Positions 47,449 to 59,334 of a stretch of DNA of 64,000 nucleotides are shown here, piece by piece. Position 1 is the stretch's first letter. Each line of letters begins with the position of its first letter. The DNA is from Parasponia andersonii (taxonomy: Eukaryota; Streptophyta; Magnoliopsida; Rosales; Cannabaceae), in the NCBI GenBank assembly GCA_002914805.1, contig JXTB01000403.1, positions 28,074 to 92,073 on the forward strand, given 5' to 3'. Below the pieces are notes generated by a model. It did not search any database. It saw only the letters and a list, made by a program, of their open reading frames with translations, and was not told where the DNA came from. The translations under genes were made by a program, and so were the position numbers.

Positions 47449-49505
47449 TGTCACGACCCAAAATCTGAGTCAGTGGCAGAAGGAGAATTTCACAAAGGTG
47501 GAAAATTCCTTGATTTATTTGAAAGGTTTCAAAAGTTCTAGTTTTTTATACAAACGATCCATTTAAATAAAATAATCAGAATTCCATCCCGTGAACCACT
47601 CCCACAGTTCGTATATACCATTAAACATAGACTGAATAATAATTAAAAATCACGAAGTCACATAAAAGCTCAAGCATCACCATCATTCACAACAAAAGTC
47701 AAATACCAGAATAGCATACATAAGTTCGCAGACAAAATAGAAAGCAATAATCTTGGTTCAATACTAATACAAGACCCCAAACAGTCCAAACACCACAAAG
47801 TAGAATTCTAGCATTACCAAGAAATGAACTATAGTCAAGATGGCCTCTTACTCCTCCTGATTTCTAAGATCGCACTGAACACCACCTGAGGAAGAGAAGA
47901 AGGGGGGGTGAACATGCAATGTCCAGTAGGAAAATAGTTACCTCAAAGAAAAATAGTTCAGTGATAGAAAACTCCTGCATGGTTGGTTTAAATCCAAAAC
48001 ATATACACATTATATATATATATATATAATCCAAACCGGGAGCCCATATATATAAAACAATGTAATCAAAACAATCAATCCATATGCACATGACACAAAT
48101 CAACCCATACCCATGAGCTCTCATCTTCTCATCTGTGGAAACCCAGGATAATTATACTAAGTATGCCTAACAGCCTGTCTGACACCTAAGCCCATATCTA
48201 GAGGGGACACCCGTGTGTCACCTACCAAACCTGGAGGGGCAACCGAATTGCCTACGCCTGCTAAATGGGGAGGTAATCAGAAGAACAAACCTCACGCAAG
48301 TTTATAGACTTTCACCGACGGTGGGGCACGCAGCGCCACACTGTAAAATCCACGATGCTAACACGGTGCTCATGTATGATCCTATAACACGTACAATCTA
48401 GAACTGAAGTGTAAAAACTACTGTACTCTGGTTTTCCAATAAAAAATACATAATAGGATTTTATAGAAAAACGGGCAGCATAACAGCCCTATTTTTGATA
48501 TACCCAAAATAACCTACACACAGCAAATTTTCAGAACAGTACAGTATATTTCGTACAACCAGATTCCATCACATATAATTCAAATCATTAAAAATACACT
48601 TGTTCTTATATGCTACAGAAAATAAGTTTTAACTCAAAACGGTATAAAATGAAGATAACTAAACCTCTACCTCACCGGAATAGCGATACCACGCTATTGA
48701 GTACTCAAGGTGTCGTTGACGATCATTCGGAGGGTTAGGAACCAATTCTAAGCCCTCGATCGTCCTTTGACGAAAAGTCAACTTCTCACCAGAGCTTCAA
48801 TTTCGCAAACGGACCTTTTCACTGAATTCTTAGCACCCAAAATAGCTAGGTTAGACATATAATTTGTCTAATTCTGGTCCGAGTCCATACCGGACCGGTG
48901 GCACGCAAAACTAGACAAAAATCTCGACCGTCCGATCTTGATTTTCGTGCCGATCACCAAACAACACAATATATATATATATATATATATCAAACTTCTC
49001 TATTTTCTGAGTACATTCCAAAAATGAACTCAAAAACACAATCTAACGGCTAGATCAAAAACAACAACCATAAACTCGAAATGCCAAAAAATGGCAACTT
49101 TCAATCCAGATAAAATAGGATGGATATATATATACCTTGACGATCTTTAAGACAAGACGAATCCAACAGGACCAATTTAAGGTCGAATGGATGCCGAAAT
49201 CTTCACCGGTGACTAAAAGTCTGAAACGGCCCCTTTCGTCTTCTCCGGCGACGGCAGCTGCTCCAACGGCTGGCGACCGGCTCATGGTGGTGCGGGGGAG
49301 GCTCGCCAGCGATCTGCTCAGATAGACAGAGCTTGGACGGCAATGCGGCTTCCTATCTTCGGCCGAAAGAGAGAGCAGGGAGAGCGAGAGAGATCCTAGG
49401 AGGAAGGGGACGAGACAGAGGAGAGAGAGAGGTTTATATCATCTTTTTTTTTTTTTAAATCTGATCAAAAGACCATTTTGTCCCTAAAAAAACTAGATTT
49501 TTATA
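47449..49505 (-). mobile_element. Solo LTR of the gypsy family (TSD CTACT)
   Basis: CTACT occurs at 47444-47448 and 49506-49510. The plus strand begins TGTCACGACCCAAAATC and ends CTAGATTTTTATA, the reverse complement of the gypsy LTR at 34216-36293. It matches that LTR through most of its 2057 bp, including the Leu/Pro-rich leader region complementary to 34288-34560 and the (TA)n tract. No internal region remains. Confidence 0.9.
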
Positions 49506-49510
49506 CTACT

Positions 49511-52500
49511 TATTTCTAATTATCTATTTTGGATATTGAGAATAACGGGAGAAGCATCATCTTATTTTATACACTGCTCCTTCAAGAAAAAAAAAAAATC
49601 TTGTTTATGCACACTAATATCATTGCACATGTCTTTCCTTCATGTTAGTTGTTTGAATTACATCCATAATGAACGAAATTCTACCGGTGATGAGCTTAGT
49701 ACTAGCTTTGATTACTGTTTTTCATTTAAAATAAAATTAAAATCCAGATTTCCTCATAGCTAGAAAGCAAAAACATTCCTTTGATCTAAAAGCGCGGGGA
49801 GCAATTTCACAGAATTGATGACCAAGTTGAAGTGAAAACATAAGCAAATAGACAAAACAGACGAAGATCACAGGATTGATCATGACTAAGCAATTGCAAA
49901 TGACTTGATTAATGTTGGCTCAGGGTCTAGTGGATCATTATTTTTATTTTCTTTGAAGAAAATTCTGGATTTATTTGACGCAAGATCTTGATAAACCACA
50001 TAGAAATAATTGAAAAAGTAAAAAGGAAAAAAAATTAATTGGGTGTGAAATGGAAAAGAAAAAAAGAAATGAAATGAGAATGAAAGCAACAGGAATCAAT
50101 TGATAGAAAAGACTTTGAAAAACATCGAACTTAGCAGATAGTAAAGAGCATTAAATACTAGATCCTTTAGTATTACTCAACTTATTATAGTCATTCATTA
50201 AAATCAAACAATAGAATATCCATTAATGAGTAAATATTATGAAACCTATTATTCATATATATATATATATGTATATATGGTGGCAGAGCCAGAAATTTTT
50301 TTAGGAGGATGCAAAGCTACAAATACAGAGATTTTTTTTTTCCTGGGAACTCATTTCTTCTTAAACTATCCTAATTTTTAATTTTTGTTTTTTTAATCCC
50401 CTCTTTATGAATTAGTTTAGTTGAATTTAGTTGAGTTTTAAAATTAATTTAGGTCAAAAATAATTTGGAGAGTTAAATAATAATTAAAGTATTTTGTTTA
50501 CTCAAATATAAAGAATGATGTAATTATTGGAATATTTTTACCATAAAATGCATGATAAGCGGGGCATAACTTGAATTTTTCAAAAAATACACGTAAAACT
50601 TATAAATTTAAAAACTAAGTGTAGGCAAATAAGGACATAATTGATTTTTTAAAAAAATAAAAAGATATATATATATAATTTAAAAATAAAAAAATTCAAG
50701 GGGCCAAGTCCGCAGGTGCATATGTACGTATATATTGGCATTGTTTTCGGCCGAGGGAATAATATAGTATGTAATAATTAGTCACAATCGTGTTGAATAG
50801 AGCCATGCTTTGAGATCCTCAGTCCATTACTCCATTTGGTGGGAGGGAGAAAAAAAAGTAAACTCCCAGAGGGTGTATTCGGCCAAGTTTATTTTATATT
50901 TTAAAATAAAATTAAAAAAAAAATCTTTAGGTGGCTCTGTTGTTACCATTTTTTTTTTCCTTTCCCCTACTCTTTTTCTAAATACATCTCTTACGAAATT
51001 AAAATTTCTTTTCAAATACTTCTTAAATTTTCATCATGTATAAAAATACTCATTAGTAAAACTTTTTAAAAATATTTCTTTTTCCACTCTCCTAATACTT
51101 TATTATCCATTGATTTTTAAAATTCAAATTTCTAGCTTCTTCTTCATTTTTATTGGCTTCTTCAAGATTTAGATATATAATTTCCATCGTGAATAGTCAA
51201 TAACATAAAAAAGAAAATATCATGAGTTTTTTGTTTTTCTCAAAATACATATTACTTAAAAAAGGGAGAAAAAAAAGTCAATAGCATAATGAACACTTTT
51301 TTACTCTTTTCTCGATAAACATTTTTTTCTATGTTACAAAAAAAAGTAAGAGTAATAGAGTATAAGTAACTAAGTCAAGTATCCTTAAACAAACAAAAAT
51401 AAATCTTTATCAAGAAATTGCATGCATACATATGAATATGATTAAAAAAAGAATGGAAAAAAATTGTTTTAAGTATGTATTCGAATTAAATAAAAGATCA
51501 TATTTACTATTTTTAGTTTTTTCTTTTGTATAATTAATATTTTCTAAAAGAGAAATACAAACTCTATTGAAGTATAGAAGAATATCATTCTATTTTTTTA
51601 AAAAAAAATATAGACTATTAAAATAGAGAAGATTATCATTCTATTTTTTTTTTTTTAAAATACAGACTCTATTGAAGTGGAAATTGGAGGTTGCCAGGAA
51701 CATAAATACTTAATTAGGAGGGAAAAAAAGAATAAGAAAAAACTTAAAGCAAGTTAACTAGATAATAATCTAACCTCTATTTTTAGGAAAGGGGTGTGCT
51801 AAAAAATTAGATTTTATTATTTAGTATTATATTAAAGTATTTATGTCAATTTACAAAAAGATATTTTTATAAATAATTAATTAATTAGAAAGAGAGTGGG
51901 AATAGAAAAATGAGGGATGGTAATAGCGTCACTCAAAGTCACTCAAAGTCTATTTGGGATATTTTGCTTATAGTATTACATTACTAGATTCTTAAGAAGG
52001 AATTTTTCTCAACCCGGGATCACTTTTTATATCTTTATGAAGATCTAGCTTGGTGTTCGATGATGCATGTTGAATCGGTCAAATTGTTCATAATAAATAT
52101 GTATATAAGTTGTTTTTGTCTTTTATTTTATAATTTTTGCAAAGTCCCCATTGAGATGGTGGTAGTGTCGGCGTCACCAAAATTTGAATTTGTCTTCTAG
52201 CTACTGGCCTCGTTCTACAATGCGTTTCATGAAAGAATAATATTGATAATAATAAAATTAAGCATATTAATTACACGATAACACCAGCGCACTGTGGTCT
52301 GTGGGGAACAAAATGCTAGGGGTATAAGTGGACTAAATTAAAAATGTTCTTTTGAAAAAAATTAAATGGACGAATTAATGTTATGGTATAAGTATTTTCT
52401 ATGAAAAAGGGTACTTTACGATTACGAATGATGACAATAATAACTTCCCCTGAGAGTAAGCATGCATAAACAACTCTCACGAAATTTATATCCCAAATAA

Positions 52501-52536
52501 ATGTATCCATATACGGTGATCGATTAATTAGGACTT
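49511..52536. other. AT-rich spacer, no gene seen
   Basis: Homopolymer-rich sequence. An imperfect tandem unit of about 60 bp (atcattctatttttttaaa) recurs near 51580-51665. Open frames here are low-complexity. No gene or resolved element is supported. Confidence 0.5.
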
Positions 52537-52539
52537 TAA

Positions 52540-52955
52540 GGATATGTTTGGTAGTAGAGAAAGAGAGTAGGAAAGATGTAGAGTGAAAGAAAATAGGAGA
52601 ATATGAAGGAGGGATAAGAGAGTAGTAATCTTTTGAATTTTTTAGTAAAAAAGAAGTAAAGTAAGAAAGATAGAGAGTATTTATTTATAAAATTTTTATA
52701 TTATTTATTTTATCTTTTTAAAATTAATTGACTTGACGGGTATATTTGTCAATTCATATTTTTTTATTTTCATTTTTCTCTAATCCTTCTCATCTGAGAG
52801 GATGAATTTTTGTGGGTTTGGAGGGAAATCCTCTCTCTCTACTTCTCTTCTCCCTTCTTCTCTCTCTTGTCAAACACAAAATTATAGCTCTCCCTTTGTC
52901 TCTATCCCTCCACCCCTCTCCATCCCTCCAAAAATCTCCTCTACTAAACATAGCC
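52540..52955. mobile_element. PIF/Harbinger-like (Tourist-type) MITE (TSD TAA)
   Basis: TAA flanks both sides (52537-52539 and 52956-52958). The left end GGATATGTTTGGTAGTAGAG and the complement of the right end GGCTATGTTTAGTAGAGGAG form inverted termini with 16 of 20 matches. The 416-bp interior is GA-rich on the left and CT-rich on the right, as usual in this MITE type. Confidence 0.8.
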
Positions 52956-52958
52956 TAA

Positions 52959-54056
52959 TTGTCCATTAAAGCTGTTATATTTTACTTGCATACATATATT
53001 AAACGAAAAATCAGTATCATGACAAACGTACGCATGACATGAACGAAACCTGAGGATAAACGACTAATATTTTAGTGTCGGAGTTTAGATTTTAGTTGGA
53101 TGAAAAATAAAAAAATTGAAGCAGGGAAAAACCTACTTTTGACTGTAAGTGACATGAACATGGATATACGTGCATATATTATTATATAGTGAAACTTTGT
53201 TCCGTGATAATCATTAGATGGTTTTTATAACAGCGGTTGATTTTAATTCAAAGAGATTCTAAGCTTTGTCTGTTTCTCCAAGATTCTTACCCCAACTTCT
53301 TTGGAAACGTAAAAAAGAACTCAAGAAAGCAGATTTTAACCACTTGTGTGCATATATATACTTCATGTATGGACATGTAGTTGATTCCAGTTAATACAAT
53401 ACAAGGCATTGAAACATATATTTACTACTTGTTCATAGAACAACCATACTAAAGTTATTGCACATAATTAGGCATATTGAGCTCGAGATAATGAAGTACA
53501 AAAAATTACGAAGCTGCCAAATTAAGTAGTGATACTGAAGAAATTGTTCGTTACATATTAATTAAATCCACGACCATTTTCTTAATCAGCAACGATTCTA
53601 TACAATAAGGTTACTAAATTATTTTTATAATCGTTTATCTCATTCTTGACGTGGTACCAATTGTTATTTGCAAAATATATACATTACCAGATTTTGAATT
53701 AGGTGTACTAGCTTGAAGATGCATGTACAAAAAAGCAGCCAAATTTTTCGTGGCATAGATCTTGTATATAATGGAAAAGAAAAATAAGAGAAACAGGTGC
53801 ATTTTTATAAATAAGTCTAATAGAGGGACATAATAAGTTACGAGAGTTTGGGTTTGCTCACGAATAATGGGCACATCCACTATCGTTACATAACTTACAT
53901 TATCAGTTTAGCTTTACTATCAACTTTTTATTCAGTGCAAAGCATGTTATTGCAGTTATATATGTAGCCATTACCATATCTATGCTCAAAACTAGAGGTG
54001 ACCCTTTGTAATTGCAAAAGCTATAACTGATGTATTTGAGCTTAAGAGGTTCAAAA
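52959..54056. other. Spacer including 3' flank of CLE gene B
   Basis: AT-rich sequence with no recognisable gene. The part nearest 54056 presumably holds the 3' UTR of the minus-strand CLE gene. Confidence 0.5.
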
Positions 54057-54308
54057 CTAATGATGCTGAGGATCTGGGCCTCCTGGAGAGCGTCTGTCGG
54101 GTACCAAAATGGCCGACCTTCTATAATGCTCAAGTTTGGTATGATCAAAACCCAACTCATTAAGAAGACGTTGGCTATCTATGTTCTTAATATGCATGGC
54201 TGCAGCCGGGCTTCGGACCTGAAGAAGACGTGCCTTGCTAACCATCGTGAATGGCGAGAACAAGACTAGGAAGAGTATGAACAAACTGGATAAGGTTTTA
54301 TTGGCCAT
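54057..54308 (-). CDS. CLE signalling peptide precursor B (CLE1-7-like)
   Basis: This is a single-exon ORF of 83 residues. The signal peptide lies at residues 1 to about 26 (LSSLFILFLVLFSPF, with cleavage plausible after SKA). A basic and variable middle follows. The CLE box RRSPGGPDPQHH at residues 72-83 is the exact C-terminus. It is the same subgroup as CLE gene A: identical from the fourth residue of the box on, with IDSQRLLNELGFDHTK matching INSQRLLRELIGFDLS in A. Box position 2 is Arg where the CLE1-7 group usually has a hydrophobic residue. The product is expected in the apoplast as a ligand of CLV1/BAM-type receptors. A minus-strand TATA box lies about 100 bp upstream. The family call is firm. 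Confidence 0.93.
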   Translation of the reverse strand: MANKTLSSLFILFLVLFSPFTMVSKARLLQVRSPAAAMHIKNIDSQRLLNELGFDHTKLEHYRRSAILVPDRRSPGGPDPQHH

Positions 54309-54404
54309 CCAATTAGAGTAGAAAATTTATGAGCTTATAATAGCTTTGAACTGAAGAAATGAGGGAATGTGATGTGAGTATCTCAAATGTGTTGAGCATA
54401 TGGG

Positions 54405-54412
54405 AATTTATA
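54405..54412 (-). promoter_or_regulatory. Putative TATA box of CLE gene B
   Basis: Minus-strand CTATAAATTCCC lies about 100 bp upstream of the ATG at 54306-54308, matching the arrangement at CLE gene A. Confidence 0.55.
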
Positions 54413-54419
54413 GTGATGG

Positions 54420-56153
54420 TATGCTAGTGGAGGGAATATACATTTGTATTATCGATCTATTTGACCAGCAAAATTCCTCCGTCCAAATTGTCCTTTTCAT
54501 ATAATAATGGATTTGTCTTTGTCCTGGTTTAGAATTCTCCTTGTTCTCAATATCATACAAGATCCAAATTGCTCTTTTGAAGAGTATGGACTGTGGACCA
54601 AGCCTAGTCATTCTTGGTATTATTTATTGCCACGCTTGTGAATAATGGAGAGAGAGCAGCAAAAGAACAAATCAGGCAGAGTCCAAAAGTCGCTCTCAAG
54701 ATTTCTGTCTTTTCTGATAATCGTTTGTGCTCTTTATAGGCAGAAATGCTTATTGCCACATGGGTTTGTGGATGAGTCCTAAACCGCACAATATGGTTGA
54801 AAAAATAAACAATAGTATGATAGTAATAAAATAAAGTTTCTTCAATCTGACGTTTTCAGTTTATTGCTTGGATTCATGTCCCTCTTCTGATTCAACTAAA
54901 GTTTTTTGTTGTTTTGAAAGGATATTGTTCTATATTTGGACCACACTTCCTCTCTCCGTCTCGAATCTCTGGTAGCTGGCCTTATTTATTATTATTTATT
55001 AATTTGGCTCAAAGCTGCTAAAATTACTTGATAAAAATTTGTTCAATTAGGTAAACCTTGGCATATTAGCTTGTAGATAGCGGTTCCTCTATCTTTTTTA
55101 CTTCCCAAAAAGGGTGAAAAAAAAGATTCTAACTCAACCATCTAAGCATATTGCCAAATTATCATTTCGATCTACCAAGACGAACTCAACCAACTCCTTT
55201 TCTGGTTTGAGTTGCTTTAAAGCACTTTTCTTTGTTTCTCCTGATGAAAGTGTCTGCTAAAAGAATAGATAATTAAACTTTAATGTCATTTTTTTAAGTA
55301 ACAACATCCGCAAATCTACAGTTGATAGAAAACGAGAGTTTATCAGACCACATTTTGCAGCTTTGTCATGGTACAACAAATACTAATCATTGAAACAAAG
55401 CAAGCTAGAGAGTGAAAATATAAGATGGTGGTGGCACGTGCAAGACATAAGTCAGTTGCTCTTGTTCTAAATTACCTCCATCCATGTATTTGATCATTTC
55501 TTTCCCCTGTTTTATTGTGCCAAAGCTTTACTTCGTCTCTGTCTGTTCCCCCCGAAAAGAAGGGGAAAAAAAAATAACAAACCATTTGGACCAGCTAGAC
55601 AGATTGGCTTAACATGACTGTCAGCCACTTAAGCTGCCTAAGTCACAAGCAAAAATACATGGACAGCCTCATAATTCACCTAAGATAAACTAGGACATAG
55701 TAGCTTCTGAACTAAGAATGGACAAACCTTCTACTTAAGAGACCCAATCTTTAACAAAGGTGCTTCCAATATGCATGAGCATCGAGGTAGAACCGGCACA
55801 AAGTGTAATGCAATAAAGTCTGAAGGGTTAATGTGGTGCATCTGTCATTGATCAGATGTACAATTAAGTATCATAAAATAAGCCTGTAGAATACTTCGCG
55901 AATCAATACGTCAACTAAAGAGTTTTATGGACAACCTCACCTGATATAAAATCAAGAAGCAAAGTGATGCATTCTTTATTGTTCTTTCGCTCCTTTTTTG
56001 CAATGTTTATTTTACCAACTTGGCCTCGCATCAACAAACATAACTCTCTTCCACAAAAGACCTTCTCATGTTTTGTGACATCAAGTGACATTTATCATAG
56101 GCCAATCTCTAGATGTTGAACTTGCAACCAAAAACACCAACAATGAGTTGTGC
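54420..56153. other. Intergenic spacer between CLE gene B and the PPR gene
   Basis: No further gene is recognised. Short frames at 54408-54789 have no family signature. The segment next to 56153 is the 3' flank of the PPR gene. Confidence 0.5.
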
Positions 56154-58475
56154 TCAAGGAAGCATATCAATTAGTCTTGTATTCATATCTACAAAGTTAG
56201 TGGCTTGATCCATAATGGTTCCATTTCTCTTGCTGCATTCAAGTAAACTGCGCCATATAATAGCATTTGGTGGGAAAGGCATGCCGACAATTATATTCTC
56301 CGCCTCCTTTGCATGTCCACATTTAGTTAATAAGTCCACCACATTATGGTAATGTTGCATCTCTGGTTGAACTCCGTAACTCATTTTCATTTGCCTAAAC
56401 AATTCCATCCCTTCTCTCACTAAGCCACCATGTCTGCACGCTGTAAGCACTCCATTCAGGGCTACACTGTCAGGCTTAAACCCCAGTAACACCATTTCTC
56501 TGAATCGTTCTAATGCCTCATGAGCATACCCATTAAGACCAAGAGCAGAGATTAGAGCTGTCCATGTAATGAGGTTTCTATTTGTCATTGAGTCAAATAT
56601 TTTCACAGAACTTTCAATGTTGCCACATTTCCCATACATGTCAATTAAAATATTGCAGACAAACAAGTCCCAACAATTGAAATCTGTTTTTATGATGAGA
56701 CCATGAACAGAACTTCCCAAAGCAAGGTTGCATCGTTTGGTGCATACACTTAAGAGACTGACAAATGTGTAATTGTCTGGATAGATATCAAACATATTCA
56801 TCTGCTTGAAAAGCTCAAACACTTCTTCATGATAATTGTTGCGAGCACAAGCTGCGATCACAATGTTCCAAGATAAACTGTCAGGTTGCTCAAGTAGAGA
56901 AAGTAATTTCAGCGTTTCATCATATTGGCCAGTTCCGTTATAAATTGCAGCACTAACGTTAAACAGGACAGTTAAAAGAGGACTATCAGAAGTCGTGACA
57001 AAAGCCAGGGCATCAGATATGAGACCATTTTTGGCATATGAGGTTATAAGAGAGCTCAATACAAATTCATTATTTTGATAGCCCAGTCTCATTATCAAAG
57101 AATGAAGCTGCTGCAGCTCTAATGCCAAAGACGACTTGAGAACAGTCGAAAATGAGAACTCATTTGGTTGGTAGCTTAGTTGAAGCATTTCTCGCAGTAA
57201 AAACATAGATGTTGAAGGGCATTTATTTGAGTAACCAGAAATCAAAGCATTCCAAGAGACCACATTTCTTCCTTTTATTTCAAGAAAACAGAGATAAGCA
57301 CCTTCCAAGTTATCACATTTAGCATAAAAATCAACCAATGCGCTACCAACAAAGACATCAAAACCGAAAGCACACCTAATTACTTTTGCATGGATCCATC
57401 CTCCCAGAAATGGGATTGCGAGACTGGAACAACTGTTAATAAGGCCAACATATGTCGTAGAGTTAGGCAGTACACCACCAGCAAGCATCTTTGAAAAGTG
57501 TTCTAATGCTCCTTCAGGTCTCTCACTTCTTGACGCAGCACCAATTATAGTATTCCATGTTACAACATCCCGAACAGACACTTCCTTGAACATTTTCTCC
57601 GCAGAGCATATGCCCGCACATTTGACATAGACGTTAATTAAAGAATTCACTACTGATACTTGATAATCAAAGCCAAGTTTCAATCCTAAACCATGAATTT
57701 GTTCCCCAAAATCCATGTCTTGTTTGCATGAAAATCCAGACAACACACCCACAAAAGAACATTCAGATAAAGCAGCTTCATCCCTCATAAGCTCTCGAAA
57801 CAAAAAGACCGAACTTTCAACTAACCCATGATGTCCAAGCAAAGTTAACATCGAATTCCATGTTACCAAGCTCTTACACGGAATATCTTCAAACACACAA
57901 ACTGCTTCCTCCAACAGCCCTTTCCTTCCATACAAACCCAACAAAGCAGTGCCCACAAAAGCATCAGCAAAGAAGAATCCATTTTTCACAACCAAGGCAT
58001 GAAGCTGAACACCTTTACAAATATCAAATGTCTCACAGGACAGCAACCCACCAAAAGTAAACTGGGTTGGATCATACCCGCAAGTTCCTCTCATCTCAGA
58101 AAACATTTCCCAAGCTTCTTCTACGTATCCAAATCTACCATAGGCACTAATTACAGTATTATATGAAACAACAGTTCTCCGCGGCATTTGGTCAAACAGT
58201 TTACGTGCAACCGGTAGCTCGCCCAGTGACGCGTACATAGACACAATATTGTTGTAAATAAAAGTGGTTTGGCTGGAGATACAACCCATGGCAATGGTGA
58301 AGGCATGGAGAAGCTTTGTTGCTCTGAGGGATCGACTTCTTGAGCATATATGGAGTTTGTGCAGAAGACGTGTTTGGTCTTGGAGCATGTCTCCATGGAA
58401 TCTCATGCCGTGACGTCTCACGCTGCAAGACGCTAAAGTATGTGTGTATTTACGGAACCAGATCGTCTGTCGCAT
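56154..58475 (-). CDS. Pentatricopeptide repeat (PPR) protein, PLS-type with short E-like end
   Basis: This is an intronless ORF of 773 residues. PPR motifs run from about residue 70 to 740, for example NNIVSMYASLGELPVARKLF, YNTVISAYGRFGYVEEAWEM, WNALISGYSNK, NILIDMYGKCGNIESSVKIF and WTALISALGLNGYAHEALERF. P, L and S variants alternate. The C-terminus (HYHNVVDLLTKCGHAKEAEN, then IIWRSLLECSKRNG) enters an E-like region and stops, with no DYW deaminase. The N-terminus is rich in Arg, Ser and His with no acidic residue before about position 28, which fits a mitochondrial or plastid presequence. An in-frame Met at 24 is an alternative start. Such proteins bind organelle transcripts for editing, splicing or stability. 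The target is unknown. No stops or frameshifts, so likely functional. Confidence 0.93.
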   Translation of the reverse strand: MRQTIWFRKYTHTLASCSVRRHGMRFHGDMLQDQTRLLHKLHICSRSRSLRATKLLHAFTIAMGCISSQTTFIYNNIVSMYASLGELPVARKLFDQMPRRTVVSYNTVISAYGRFGYVEEAWEMFSEMRGTCGYDPTQFTFGGLLSCETFDICKGVQLHALVVKNGFFFADAFVGTALLGLYGRKGLLEEAVCVFEDIPCKSLVTWNSMLTLLGHHGLVESSVFLFRELMRDEAALSECSFVGVLSGFSCKQDMDFGEQIHGLGLKLGFDYQVSVVNSLINVYVKCAGICSAEKMFKEVSVRDVVTWNTIIGAASRSERPEGALEHFSKMLAGGVLPNSTTYVGLINSCSSLAIPFLGGWIHAKVIRCAFGFDVFVGSALVDFYAKCDNLEGAYLCFLEIKGRNVVSWNALISGYSNKCPSTSMFLLREMLQLSYQPNEFSFSTVLKSSLALELQQLHSLIMRLGYQNNEFVLSSLITSYAKNGLISDALAFVTTSDSPLLTVLFNVSAAIYNGTGQYDETLKLLSLLEQPDSLSWNIVIAACARNNYHEEVFELFKQMNMFDIYPDNYTFVSLLSVCTKRCNLALGSSVHGLIIKTDFNCWDLFVCNILIDMYGKCGNIESSVKIFDSMTNRNLITWTALISALGLNGYAHEALERFREMVLLGFKPDSVALNGVLTACRHGGLVREGMELFRQMKMSYGVQPEMQHYHNVVDLLTKCGHAKEAENIIVGMPFPPNAIIWRSLLECSKRNGTIMDQATNFVDMNTRLIDMLP

Positions 58476-58509
58476 TGTGCACTGTGCTGTCTCTTTCTCT
58501 GTCTCACTG

Positions 58510-58530
58510 TTATAAAAATGCCACGTGGCC
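58510..58530 (-). promoter_or_regulatory. G-box and TATA-like sequence upstream of the PPR gene
   Basis: The palindrome GGCCACGTGGC (core CACGTG at 58522-58527) and a TTTTTATAAC tract at about 58509-58518 lie within 60 bp upstream of the first ATG. G-boxes bind bZIP and bHLH factors. The site is so close to the ATG that it may fall in the leader if the upstream Met is not used. Confidence 0.35.
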
Positions 58531-58559
58531 TCTAAGTTAAAGCTAGATTAATAGGCTTT

Positions 58560-59326
58560 GTTTGTAAAAGAATAAAAATAAAAGAGAAAAAACAATCACA
58601 CAATATTTTCTTTTGGAAGGGAAAAAACCATCGCACAATTAATTTTCCCGTTTCGAGAGCATTTTGGAGGAGAGTTTCAACTATCACACGATCAATTGCG
58701 TAGTAAAGGTCGTTTAGTAAATATACGGACATTAATAAAGGTGTTGAATTACTAAAGCTATGCTTTGTACATTAAACTTTAAACAATAATAATGTAAGGT
58801 TAAATAATAATTTTACATTAAATTAGTTTTCTTTCCTCCTTTTATATTAATAATGACAATATAACAAGTTCTAATGTCCAGTATATATACTCGCCTTGTT
58901 TCCCCATTTAAGGAGGCGAGATGAATTTGGGTATTCTCCGCATAGGTGGGTATCCATGTTCGATAAAAAAAAATTAAAAAAATATATTATTTGAAGAATT
59001 TAAAATGAATGAAAAGAAAAAAAAAATCTAATATTATATACTAAACTTAGTAATATATTTCAATAATCCAATCTAATTGTTGTGAATGTATATTTATTTA
59101 TTTTTTATAAGTTACACATATACTAAATATATATTTTTATCGTTACATATATAAACAATTGGGTGGATACGAGTCAGCTACAAGGGACGGGTATCCAATA
59201 CTCGTGCCTGCCCCGAGATTGGGTTTTTCAACTAATACTGTCCATTTATTTGAATAACTGAGTATTATTCACATGTAAACGAGTTAGCATGTGAAATTGC
59301 TATTTCCACTCCATACCAAACAAATA
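58560..59326. other. Spacer upstream of the PPR gene, with MITE-like debris
   Basis: 58553 starts ggctttgtttgtaaaag, resembling a Tourist-type end, and 58880-59230 has gggtatcc-type repeats common in hAT-like MITEs. I cannot define both ends of either. No gene is seen. Confidence 0.4.
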
Positions 59327-59334
59327 GAGATGTT

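Noticed and set aside
54408-54789. Short minus-strand ORFs upstream of CLE gene B
   Set aside because: They overlap the probable promoter and have no signal peptide or known motif.
57860-58060. Plus-strand ORF opposite the PPR gene
   Set aside because: It is a shadow of the intact 773-residue PPR frame on the minus strand.
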